This document shows positions 34,699 through 42,689 of a stretch of 64,000 bases of DNA, piece after piece (the first letter of the stretch is position 1; each line of letters opens with the position of its first letter). This DNA comes from Streptomyces alanosinicus. Lineage in GTDB: Bacteria > Actinomycetota > Actinomycetes > Streptomycetales > Streptomycetaceae. A model generated the notes under the pieces. It ran no database searches, was not told where the DNA came from, and saw only the letters and a list, made by a program, of their open reading frames with translations. The position numbers were made by a program, and so were the translations under genes. The stretch covers positions 1 through 64,000 of the forward strand of contig NZ_BMVG01000015.1 in assembly GCF_014650595.1 (NCBI RefSeq), read 5' to 3'.

Positions 34699-35385
34699 AT
34701 GCCCCGTATGAAGGGTGATCTCTTTTCCAGTGCGCACGTGGTGCAGCCGGCCATGGAGCCGGGCATGTCCGTCGAGAACGCCAAGTGCATCAGGTACACC
34801 GTGCGCGGCGAGATGCACGCCCGCCAGGGCGCGATGATCGCCTACCGGGGCAGTCTCCAGTTCGAGCGCAAGGGGCAGGGCGTCGGCGGCATGCTCAAGC
34901 GCGCGGTCACCGGTGAGGGACTGCCCCTCATGGCGGTGCGCGGTCAGGGCGAGGCCTGGTTCGCGCACGAGGCCCACAACTGTTTCATCGTCGAGGTGGA
35001 GCCCGGCGAACAGTTCACGGTCAACGGCCGCAACGTCCTGTGTTTCGACGCCTCGCTGGCGTACGAGATCAGGACGGTGAAGGGATCCGGCATCGCCGGT
35101 GGCGGCCTGTTCAACAGCGTGTTCAGCGGACAGGGCCGGCTCGCCCTGGTCTGCGACGGCACTCCGCTGGTCATCCCGGTCTCCCCGCAGGCGCCGGTGT
35201 ACGTCGACACCGACGCGGTGGTCGGCTGGACCGCGCATCTGCAGACCTCGCTGCACCGCTCCCAGTCCTTCGGCTCGATGCTGCGCGGCGGTTCCGGCGA
35301 GGCCATCCAGCTGATGCTGGAGGGCGAGGGCTTCGTCGTGGTGCGGCCCAGCGAGCTGACCCAGCAGAAGGCCCAGCAACACTGA
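34699..35385 (+). CDS. AIM24-family protein
   Basis: The 228-residue protein is an all-beta AIM24-type protein, with GAMIAYRGSLQFE near the start, GLFNSVFSGQGRLAL in the middle and FGSMLRGGSGEAIQLMLEGEGFVVVRPSE at the end. The family is named after a yeast mitochondrial protein; in actinomycetes it often sits near TerD or stress genes, and its function is unknown. Two ATGs (34699 and 34708) are possible. A strong terminator follows at 35461. Confidence 0.85.
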   Translation: MPRMKGDLFSSAHVVQPAMEPGMSVENAKCIRYTVRGEMHARQGAMIAYRGSLQFERKGQGVGGMLKRAVTGEGLPLMAVRGQGEAWFAHEAHNCFIVEVEPGEQFTVNGRNVLCFDASLAYEIRTVKGSGIAGGGLFNSVFSGQGRLALVCDGTPLVIPVSPQAPVYVDTDAVVGWTAHLQTSLHRSQSFGSMLRGGSGEAIQLMLEGEGFVVVRPSELTQQKAQQH

Positions 35386-35460
35386 ACCTTCACACGGGGA
35401 CCGAAAACTCCCGGGCAACCCCCGTCGCCGTGCCCGCGTCTTGATCGGTAACAGACCGAC

Positions 35461-35487
35461 ACGCCCCGGTCCCTTCGGCCGGGGCGT
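35461..35487 (+). terminator. Terminator after the AIM24 gene
   Basis: ACGCCCCGG, nine bases, then CCGGGGCGT form a perfect 9-bp stem followed by ATTTCTC. It separates the AIM24 gene from the repeat array of the next gene. Confidence 0.85.
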
Positions 35488-35500
35488 ATTTCTCACACCC

Positions 35501-35556
35501 TATACACGTCATGTATACACGCGATGCATACAAGCGACGTATACACAGCGTGTATA
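35501..35556. repeat. 13-bp iterated repeat array (TATACACGCGATG-like), four full copies and a partial fifth
   Basis: Units start exactly every 13 bases: TATACACGTCATG (35501), TATACACGCGATG (35514), CATACAAGCGACG (35527), TATACACAGCGTG (35540) and TATA (35553). Neighbouring units also form dyads such as TATACA-N5-TGTATA (35501-35517) and TATACAC-N3-GTGTATA (35540-35556). The array abuts the GAAAGG ribosome site of the TPR gene and follows a terminator, so it must overlap that gene's promoter or leader. I read it as a multi-site operator. Confidence 0.85.
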
Positions 35557-35567
35557 GAAAGGCGCGC

Positions 35568-36608
35568 ATGTACGGCAAGGCTTTCGCCCCGGAGTACCAG
35601 GGCTCCCTGACCACCCTGTCCGTGAACTCCTCGCTGGTCGACGTACTGGCGGAGGGCACCGAGAAGCTGCGCGAGGCCGAGCGGTCCGGGCGTCCCGCCG
35701 AGGCGGCCCGCTGCGGGCTCGCCGTCGCCGAGGCACACCGGCGGCTCGGCCACGTGGGCGACGCGGACCGGGCCTGGAAGGCCAGCTACCGCGCCGCCCG
35801 TGCGGCCGACGACACCGCGGCGATGGCGTGGGCGCTGTGGAGCGGTGGCACCCTCGCCCGGCAGCGCGGGGCCTTCCCGCTGGCCTGGCGGCTGCTCGGG
35901 CTCGCGGCCGAACTCGGCGAGCGCGGCGGGGACATCGTTGTCCGCGGCTACTCACTGGCCGGGCTCGCGGAGACCGGCCGGATCCAGGGCGACTACGCGG
36001 CGGTCGGCCGGCTGCACGAACAGCTGCTGGCCGAGGCCCGCAAGCGCGGTGAGGCCCGGCACACCGTATGGGCGCTGGAGGGCATCGCGCAGATGCACCG
36101 CAACACCGGCGACTTCGACCGGGCGTACGCGCTGTTCGAGGAGGCGGCGGAGATAGCCGAGCGCGCGGAGGACCGGCGCGGGCACGCCTGGGCGCTGCGC
36201 GGACTCGCCGACATCCTCTCGGTGCGCGACAAGGACACCGAGGGCGCGCTGGAGCTGCTGTCCCGGGCGGAGGCGGGCTGCCGGGCGATGACCCTCTCCA
36301 GCGCGCTCGCCTACAACCACAAGATGCGCGGCAACGTCCTGTACCGGGCTGGGCGGTACAGCGAAGCGCGCCAGATGTACGACGTCGCGCTGGCGGAGTT
36401 CCGCGCGATGAGCGAGCCGCGCGGCGAGGCGCTGGCCCGGCTGGGCCTCGCCAAGTCGCTGGCGCGGCTGGGCCGCGACCGCGCCGAGACGGCGGCCGAA
36501 CTCGCGGATCTGGCAAGGACGTTGGAGCGCAGCGGGCTCAAGCACGCCCGTCAGATGGTGGCGCGGGCCCAGGAGGAGTTCGGCCTCGGCGCGGAGATCG
36601 CCCGATGA
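35568..36608 (+). CDS. Tetratricopeptide-repeat protein
   Basis: The 346-residue protein is made of helical TPR-like repeats from about residue 30 to the end, for example AYALFEEAAEIAERAEDRRG, AWALRGLADILSVRDKDTEG and ARQMYDVALAEFRAMSEPRG. It is probably a cytoplasmic scaffold. ATG 35568 has GAAAGG five bases upstream. Its stop overlaps the start of the polyprenyl synthase as ATGA, so the two products are made together and may interact. No DNA-binding or enzymatic motif is seen. Expression should be set by the adjoining 13-bp repeat array. Confidence 0.82.
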   Translation: MYGKAFAPEYQGSLTTLSVNSSLVDVLAEGTEKLREAERSGRPAEAARCGLAVAEAHRRLGHVGDADRAWKASYRAARAADDTAAMAWALWSGGTLARQRGAFPLAWRLLGLAAELGERGGDIVVRGYSLAGLAETGRIQGDYAAVGRLHEQLLAEARKRGEARHTVWALEGIAQMHRNTGDFDRAYALFEEAAEIAERAEDRRGHAWALRGLADILSVRDKDTEGALELLSRAEAGCRAMTLSSALAYNHKMRGNVLYRAGRYSEARQMYDVALAEFRAMSEPRGEALARLGLAKSLARLGRDRAETAAELADLARTLERSGLKHARQMVARAQEEFGLGAEIAR

Positions 36609-37624
36609 CCGCGGTCGAGGCCCCGCCGTCGGCGCCCGAGGTCCTCGCCCGCTGCCGCGAGCTGGTCCGGCCGGCGCTGCGGGACGCGGTGGGCCGGCTG
36701 CATCCGTGGGTGGCCGAGATGGCCGGGTACTCCTTCGGCTGGTGCGAGGTCGGCGGGGCGCCCGTCGCCGCTCCGGGCGGCAAGGGCGTACGGCAGGCGC
36801 TGGCGGTGCTCGGCGCCGAGGCGGCGGGTGCCGACGGGCGGGCCGGAATCCCGGCGGCGGTGGCGGTGGAGCTGGTCCATGCCTTCTCGCTGCTGCACGA
36901 CGACATCATGGACGGCGACCCGACCCGGCGCCGTCGCCCCACCGTGTGGAAGGCGTACGGCACGGGCCCGGCGGTGCTCGCCGGCGACGCCCTGTTCGCG
37001 CTCGCGGTGGAGACCCTCGCCACCGGGCCGCAGGGCGCCGGTGCCGTACGGCTGCTGTCGGCGGCGCTCGCCGATCTGGTGCGCGGGCAGGCCGACGACC
37101 TGGTGTTCGCGACCCGTCCGTGCACCGGCCCGCAGCGGGTGACGCCCGAGGAGTACCGGGCGATGGCGGAGGGCAAGACGGGCGCGCTGCTGGGCTGTGC
37201 CGCCGCGCTGGGCGCCGTGCTCGGCGGGGCGGACGAGACCACGGCCGGCACGCTGGACCGGGCCGGACGGCATCTCGGCGTGGCCTTTCAGCTGGTCGAC
37301 GACGTCCTGGGGCTGTGGGGCGACCCGGCGGTCACCGGCAAGCCCGTGGGCGGCGATCTGCGGGAGCGCAAGAAGACGTACCCCGTGCTGGCCGCGCTCG
37401 CCTCCCCCGCGGCGCATGGGCTGCCCGAGCTGCTGGACGCGCCGGGGCGGGCCGAGGAGGCCGCCGCGCTGATCGAGGCGGCGGGCGGCCGTACGGCGGC
37501 GCTGGCCGAGGCACGGGCACACACGGCCGCCGCCCGGACGCTGCTCGCGCGGGCGCCGCTGGCCGCCGGGGCCGCCGGGGACCTGTTCCGGCTGCTGGAT
37601 CACCTGGTGGACCGCCGGCTGTGA
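36605..37624 (+). CDS. Trans-polyprenyl diphosphate synthase
   Basis: The 339-residue protein is an isoprenyl diphosphate synthase with the first aspartate-rich motif LLHDDIMDGD followed by RRRRPTVW and the second as LVDDVLGLWGD. The second motif has the form VDDxLxLxGD instead of DDxxD. The length fits geranyl, farnesyl or geranylgeranyl diphosphate synthases; product length cannot be read safely. It is translationally coupled to the TPR gene. No terpene cyclase is beside it, but an MIB-type operon lies 15 kb away and could use its product if that is GPP. Confidence 0.88.
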   Translation: MTAVEAPPSAPEVLARCRELVRPALRDAVGRLHPWVAEMAGYSFGWCEVGGAPVAAPGGKGVRQALAVLGAEAAGADGRAGIPAAVAVELVHAFSLLHDDIMDGDPTRRRRPTVWKAYGTGPAVLAGDALFALAVETLATGPQGAGAVRLLSAALADLVRGQADDLVFATRPCTGPQRVTPEEYRAMAEGKTGALLGCAAALGAVLGGADETTAGTLDRAGRHLGVAFQLVDDVLGLWGDPAVTGKPVGGDLRERKKTYPVLAALASPAAHGLPELLDAPGRAEEAAALIEAAGGRTAALAEARAHTAAARTLLARAPLAAGAAGDLFRLLDHLVDRRL

Positions 37625-37747
37625 TCGCGGGCCGCCCGGTGAGCGCGTGGTGACGCCACCCGGTGAACCTTGTTGACCTCGGCGGACCGCGCGGGTCAGG
37701 GTGCGATCGGCGCGGCTCTCACCCCCGCGCCGAAGGGGTGAAGCACC

Positions 37748-38713
37748 TTGATCGGCATCAAGGAGATCGAAGCGGCGGCGGAGCGGATCGCCGGACATGT
37801 GGTGCGGACACCGACCGTGGCGAGCCCCGGCCTGACCGCACTGCTGGGTGTCCCGGTCACCGCCAAGCTCGAACTGCTCCAGCGCACCGGCTCGTTCAAG
37901 GCGCGCGGGGCGACGGCCAAGCTGCTGTCGCTCGGCGAGGCCGAGCGCGCGGCGGGCGTGGTCGCGGTCAGCGGCGGCAATCACGGGATCGCCCTCGCGG
38001 TGATGGCGGCGGCGCTGGAGGTGAAGGCGACCGTGGTCATGCCCCGTACGGCGCCCGCGCGTTCCCTCGCGCTCGTCGAGGAGGCGGGGGCGTCGGTGCG
38101 GCTGACCGACGGCATGGACAGCGCGTTCCGGCTGGTGACGCGGTTGCGGGACGAGGGTCTCACCCTGGTCCACCCGTTCGACGACCCGCTGGTGATCGCC
38201 GGGCAGGGCACGGTCGGGCTGGAGCTGGCCGAGGACACCCGGGAGGCGGAGCTGACGGACGTCGTCGTCAGCATCGGTGGCGGCGGGCTGATCGCCGGGA
38301 TCGCCTCGGCCCTCGCCGCCCGGCACCCCGGGGTGCGCGTGTGGGGCGTGGAGACCGAGGGCGCCGAGGCCATGTCCGCCGCGCTGAAGGCGGGCGGACC
38401 GGTGCCGGTGCCACTGTCGTCCGTGGTCACCACGCTCAGCGCGCCCGCCGTCTCCCAGCTGACGTACGCCCTCGCATCCGCGCTGGTCGAAGAGGTGCTG
38501 GTGGTCCCGGACCGGGACGCGGTACAGGGCTGTCTGGACCTCGCCGAGCACGCCAAGGTCTGGGCCGAGCCGGCCGCGGGCGCTCTGCTGCCGGCGGCCC
38601 GGCAGGTGGCGGCACGGGTCGGCGCCGGCGCGCGGCTCGGACTCGTGGTGTGCGGCGGCAATACGGCACCGCGTGAACTCAAGGAGTGGACGCAGCGGTT
38701 CGGACTGCTGTGA
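37748..38713 (+). CDS. PLP-dependent threonine/serine dehydratase-like protein
   Basis: The 321-residue fold-type II PLP enzyme has the Schiff-base lysine in RTGSFKARGA, the phosphate cradle SIGGGGLIAG and the asparagine loop SGGNHGIA. It lacks a C-terminal ACT domain, so it is like catabolic dehydratases or serine racemases. The start appears to be TTG at 37748, with AAGGGG ten bases upstream. It stands alone between a coupled isoprenoid pair and a pseudokinase. Confidence 0.9.
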   Translation: MIGIKEIEAAAERIAGHVVRTPTVASPGLTALLGVPVTAKLELLQRTGSFKARGATAKLLSLGEAERAAGVVAVSGGNHGIALAVMAAALEVKATVVMPRTAPARSLALVEEAGASVRLTDGMDSAFRLVTRLRDEGLTLVHPFDDPLVIAGQGTVGLELAEDTREAELTDVVVSIGGGGLIAGIASALAARHPGVRVWGVETEGAEAMSAALKAGGPVPVPLSSVVTTLSAPAVSQLTYALASALVEEVLVVPDRDAVQGCLDLAEHAKVWAEPAAGALLPAARQVAARVGAGARLGLVVCGGNTAPRELKEWTQRFGLL

Positions 38714-38918
38714 GACCTGGCCGCAGCCGGGAATTTACCCTCGGTTACCCGCAGGTCGAATGGTTGCCGAGTGAGACCATCCCTAACTCGCAAGCCCTTT
38801 CGAAGAATTGAATGAAAGGCAGGAACGGCGCCCGAGTCACGGATTCTTTGAACGCACCCCCGCGTGCGCCGCGTACCCCTGTGAGACACACAACAGGGGT
38901 TCTCAGCGAGGGATGACC

Positions 38919-40490
38919 ATGGTCAAGGCGCACGTCTCCGCACACGAGTTGGTCGCCGGACGCTACCGGCTCCTGGAGGTCTTCGCCCGCGAGACGAACC
39001 GCCTGTGGTGGTACGCCGAGGACGTGACGGCGGAGCAGCCCCGGCTGGTGGCCCAGACCGCCCTGCCGGACCCCTCCGGGGACGACATCGCCCGGCGGAC
39101 CGCGACCCGCGTCATACGGACGTCGGAGACGATGCGGCTGCTGTGTCCCGGCCAGGTGGCCGCGGTCGTCGACGCGGTGGTGGAGGCCGGCGCCCTGTGG
39201 ACGGTCACCGAGTGGATCGACGGCACACCGCTCGTCGAACTCCTGGACCGCGAGGGCGCGTTCAACTCCGTGCGGGCGGCCCGGATCGGCGTGCAACTGC
39301 TCGATGTGCTCCAGGCCGCGCACGACGAGGGCATCACCCATGGTGAGCTGAGCCCCGGCCAGGTCTTCGTGCGGGACAGCGGCCCGGTGGTGGTCACCGG
39401 GTACGGGCTGGCCGGCGCCACCCTGGTGCCACGGCTGACGGCCCCGTCGTACGCCTCACCGGAGCAGGCACGCGACGAGCGGGTCGGGCCGGCCGCCGAT
39501 CTGTGGGCGCTGGGCGCGCTGCTGTACACGATGGTGGAGGGCAGGCCGCCGTTCCGGGACCGCGGCCGGCCCGACGCGACCCTGAGGGCGGTGGACCGGC
39601 TGCCGCTGCGCACCCCGCTGCGCGCGGGTGCGCTCACCCAGGTCGTGCAGGGGCTGCTGCGCAAGAACTCGCGGGAGCGGCTGACCCGGCCGGTGGTCCG
39701 CGAGGCGCTGGTCCGGACGCTGGACGAGGACACCGACGCCGACCGGGAGCCCGCCCCCGTGCCCCGGCTGCGGGGCGCGTACCGGGCGGTGGGGCGCGCC
39801 GGCCGGGAGCGGAGCAGACGAGTCCTGGCGGCCGGTACCGCGCTGGCCGTGGTCACGGTCGCCCTCGCCGTCCTGGCCGCGACCCACCAGCTGCCGGGCA
39901 CCGGCGCCGCGCGGACGCCGGACCACGCCACCGCCTCGCCGGGCCCCGGCCGGCCCGCCGGCGGCACCGCGACGACGCCCTCCGCGAGCCCCCCGCCGTC
40001 CGCGTCCGCCCCGGCGCCGCCCGCCCTGCCGGCCGGCTACCACCGCTACACCGCCCCGGAGGGCTTCTCCGTCGCCCTTCCCGACGGCTGGCGTCGGCTG
40101 CGCACCGCCCGCGCCCCGGGCGCCTACCGCATCACCTTCGGTCCCGGCGGCGCCTCGCCCACCCTCGCCGTCACCCACAGCGAGCGGGTGGGCCCGGACC
40201 CGGTCGCCGTCTGGCGGAACGACGTCGAACCGGAGCTGGCGCGGCTTGCGGGCTACCGGCGCGTCGGCGATATCCGGGCCACCACCTACCAGGGCCACCG
40301 GGCCGCCGACCTGGAGTGGCTGTCCGGCACGGGGGACGCGCGGGTGCACACCCTCGGGCGCGGCTTCCTGCTGGGCGGCGGCGACGCCTTCTCACTGCGC
40401 TTCACCACCCCGGCCGCGGTCTGGGACGAGGCCGCGAACCGGCAGGCGCTGACGACGGTTCTGCGGACGTTCCGGGCACCAGGGGACTGA
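38919..40490 (+). CDS. Membrane-anchored Ser/Thr pseudokinase
   Basis: The 523-residue protein starts with a kinase-like fold (GRYRLLEVF, APSYASPEQARDERVGPAADLWALG, VEGRPPF), but the catalytic residues are missing. The HRD motif is HGE (141-143, THGELSPGQVFV) and DFG is GYG (161-163); the beta-3 VAIK lysine is not apparent. One membrane helix (about 295-315) follows, then a Pro/Ser/Thr linker and an extracellular domain (YTAPEGFSVALPDGWRRL) that occurs in Streptomyces kinases. ATG 38919 has GAGGG upstream. It likely acts as a scaffold or sensor. Confidence 0.85.
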   Translation: MVKAHVSAHELVAGRYRLLEVFARETNRLWWYAEDVTAEQPRLVAQTALPDPSGDDIARRTATRVIRTSETMRLLCPGQVAAVVDAVVEAGALWTVTEWIDGTPLVELLDREGAFNSVRAARIGVQLLDVLQAAHDEGITHGELSPGQVFVRDSGPVVVTGYGLAGATLVPRLTAPSYASPEQARDERVGPAADLWALGALLYTMVEGRPPFRDRGRPDATLRAVDRLPLRTPLRAGALTQVVQGLLRKNSRERLTRPVVREALVRTLDEDTDADREPAPVPRLRGAYRAVGRAGRERSRRVLAAGTALAVVTVALAVLAATHQLPGTGAARTPDHATASPGPGRPAGGTATTPSASPPPSASAPAPPALPAGYHRYTAPEGFSVALPDGWRRLRTARAPGAYRITFGPGGASPTLAVTHSERVGPDPVAVWRNDVEPELARLAGYRRVGDIRATTYQGHRAADLEWLSGTGDARVHTLGRGFLLGGGDAFSLRFTTPAAVWDEAANRQALTTVLRTFRAPGD

Positions 40491-40590
40491 CCGGGGGCCG
40501 ATAGGCTCTGACGGTCCGCCCCCGCTTGCCCCCGCTTCCGGGCGCGGACCCCGTGAACAGCTTCTGAACAGCCTCGCAGGAGAGTCATCC

Positions 40591-41631
40591 GTGACCCTGG
40601 TCATCGACCCGTCCGAGACGTCCGCCCCGGCCACGCCGCCGCTGTCCGATCTGGTGGCGCGCGACGCCCGTGCGTTCGGCGGCTACGCGCGCACCGGCAG
40701 CTGGGCCTTCGCACTGCTGGTCGCCCGCAGTGTGCGGCCCGGCGGGCAGGCCGCCGGTGAGACGCCGAAGGTGTCCGCGAAGGAGTTCGCCCAGCTGGCC
40801 GACTGCTCCCCGGAGCGGGTCATGCGCTACTACAAGGCGTGGGACCGGGCCGCCGACGACGGGCTCGTGCCGCACTTCGAGGCCCTCGAACCCGGGCAGG
40901 AGGTCGAACTGCCGGACACGGACGCGTGGCACGGCTACTACGTCTCCCGCAACAGCGCGGCCTCCGAGCGCGGCACCGCGATCACCGAGGCCGCCGAGGC
41001 CGAAGGCATCCGCCCCACCAAGGCGCTGGAGGTCGCCGAGAACCCCACCGCGCTGCGCGCCGCGATCCTCGCCGACCCCTCCACCGCCCGCGCGGCCCGC
41101 GCCGCCCTGCTCGACCGGGTGCGCGAGGACGTCGAGCTGCAGGCGGAGCTGGCACGGGACGTCGTACGCACCGACGATCTGAAGAAGGCCGTCGCCAGCG
41201 AGAGCCGGGCCGCCGACCGGATCGGCTACGTACGGCAGATCGCCGAGTCCGGGCAGATCAGGACCCCGGCCGGGCAGACCGTCGACGCCCCGTCCGAGCT
41301 CCGCGAGGAGGCCGAGCGGCATCTGTCGCTGATCGACGAGCTGGAGGACGGCGAGGACACCGGCGAGTGGGCCGGCGAGGCCTACACCGCCATGAAGTCG
41401 CTCGTCGCCGAGGTGGTCGAGGCCGACCCCGAACTCCGCGTCCAGGAGCGGCGGACGAAGTTCTACAGCAGCCTGCAGAAGGCGACCAAGGCGTTCGAGG
41501 AGCTCACCTTCGACGACGCCCAGGACTTCTACGAGGACGACATGGTCCAGCAGCTGGAGGAACTCCAGCAGGCCATCGGCGGCTGCCTCGCCGCGCTGCG
41601 CGGAGCCGGAGGGAATGCGCCGCGGGGGTGA
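40591..41631 (+). CDS. Conserved actinomycete protein of unknown function
   Basis: I do not recognise a named family in this 346-residue protein. It is acidic, soluble and mostly helical. An N-terminal stretch, KVSAKEFAQLADCSPERVMR, resembles a helix-turn-helix, and the C-terminal third is rich in Glu (EELTFDDAQDFYEDDMVQQ). AGGAGAG precedes the GTG start. It is followed by an SsgA-like gene in the same direction after 60 bases. A DNA-associated role is possible but unproven. Confidence 0.7.
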   Translation: MTLVIDPSETSAPATPPLSDLVARDARAFGGYARTGSWAFALLVARSVRPGGQAAGETPKVSAKEFAQLADCSPERVMRYYKAWDRAADDGLVPHFEALEPGQEVELPDTDAWHGYYVSRNSAASERGTAITEAAEAEGIRPTKALEVAENPTALRAAILADPSTARAARAALLDRVREDVELQAELARDVVRTDDLKKAVASESRAADRIGYVRQIAESGQIRTPAGQTVDAPSELREEAERHLSLIDELEDGEDTGEWAGEAYTAMKSLVAEVVEADPELRVQERRTKFYSSLQKATKAFEELTFDDAQDFYEDDMVQQLEELQQAIGGCLAALRGAGGNAPRG

Positions 41632-41691
41632 GCGAACCACGCGGCACGGGTACGGAACGGTCGTGAGCCGATCGTCGCCGGAGGCCGCCGC

Positions 41692-42117
41692 GTGAACTCG
41701 TCCGTGCACCAGACCCTGGTGGTGGAACTGCGTGCGCACGGCACCGGCCGGTGTCCGGTGTTCGCCCATCTCGGCTACGACGCCGGCGACCCGTTCGCCG
41801 TCACCGCCGTCTTCGGCCACGACGGCCGGGTGCTGGCCTGCTGGCGACTGGACCGGGAGATGCTCGCCGACGGACTGCTGCGGCCGGTCGGCGCCGGGGA
41901 CGTGCGGCTGCGGCCGGTGGCGACCGCAGCCTGGCACGAGCTGCGCATGGAGTTCCTCGGCGCCCTCCGGCCGGACGGCAGCCGGCACCACGCGGTGGTG
42001 TACGCGTGGGCGCCCGCCGTCGCCGCGTTCCTGCGGGAGACCCACCGGCTCGTCCCGCCGGGCCGGGAACACCTCCCCCTCGACAAGCTGCTGGCGGAGA
42101 TCCTCGCCGCGGGCTGA
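41692..42117 (+). CDS. SsgA-like sporulation/cell division protein
   Basis: The 141-residue protein fits the SsgA-like family unique to morphologically complex actinomycetes: YDAGDPFAVTAVF, WRLDREMLADGLLRPVGAGD and AFLRETHRLVPPGREH. These proteins guide cell-wall remodelling, septum placement or spore maturation. GGAGG precedes the GTG start. Which paralogue it is cannot be told by eye. Confidence 0.82.
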   Translation: MNSSVHQTLVVELRAHGTGRCPVFAHLGYDAGDPFAVTAVFGHDGRVLACWRLDREMLADGLLRPVGAGDVRLRPVATAAWHELRMEFLGALRPDGSRHHAVVYAWAPAVAAFLRETHRLVPPGREHLPLDKLLAEILAAG

Positions 42118-42131
42118 GCAGCCACGGCACC

Positions 42132-42152
42132 GACTTTCGCAACACGCCCTAG
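42132..42152. repeat. Solo end of the CTAG-bounded inverted-repeat element B
   Basis: GACTTTCGCAACACGCCCT followed by AG (42132-42152) is identical over most of its length to the right end of the element at 60249-60272. No matching left end was found nearby. The terminal CTAG supplies the TAG stop of the DUF6328 gene on the minus strand. Confidence 0.85.
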
Positions 42153-42643
42153 TCGTCCGGCGGGGCCGGGTGTCGGCGGCGGGCCCACAGCGGGAGGCCG
42201 TACCAGCAGATGAGGTACCAGACGACGACGGCCGCGACGAGATACGGCACGTAGCCGTCGTGCGTGGCCACCCGCAGGATCAGCAGCAGGCACGACGCCA
42301 TCGTCAGCAGGAGCAGCAGCAGGCCGACGAACGTCATCCGGGACGCCAGCCGCACCGCCTGCGGCTTCACCCGGCGGCCGGACACCAGACGGTGCAGGAA
42401 CACCGGTCCGATCAGGGCCCCGGTCGCGCAGGCGCCGAGGACCACGGTCGCGATGTAGATGGCCTGGTCGGCGGGGTCGAGCCGGGCGTACTTCTGCTGG
42501 AAGACGACGGTCAGCAGGAAGCCGAAGAGGATCTGTACGCCCGTCTGGGCCACCCGGACCTCCTGGATGAGTTCCACCCACATCCGGTCGGCCCGCTCCT
42601 CCTCGCTCTCGTCGCGCCCCCTGCGCCGTCCTTCCTCCGTCAT
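42149..42643 (-). CDS. DUF6328-family membrane protein
   Basis: The 164-residue protein has a charged N-terminus (EEGRRRGRDESEEERADR) and about four hydrophobic helices, including ILFGFLLTVVFQQKYARLD, which is the family's typical first helix. Function is unknown. The TAG stop lies in the CTAG at the end of a repeat-element relic, so the C-terminus may have been set by the insertion. Confidence 0.8.
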   Translation of the reverse strand: MTEEGRRRGRDESEEERADRMWVELIQEVRVAQTGVQILFGFLLTVVFQQKYARLDPADQAIYIATVVLGACATGALIGPVFLHRLVSGRRVKPQAVRLASRMTFVGLLLLLLTMASCLLLILRVATHDGYVPYLVAAVVVWYLICWYGLPLWARRRHPAPPDD

Positions 42644-42689
42644 GCGATTGCGTGTAACCGTCGCGCCGTTCGTTCAAACGGCGCGGTGT

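Noticed and set aside
35501..35556. Possible CRISPR or plasmid-iteron origin
   Set aside because: Units are 13 bp with no spacers, too short for CRISPR. There is no replication gene nearby, so an operator array is the simpler reading.
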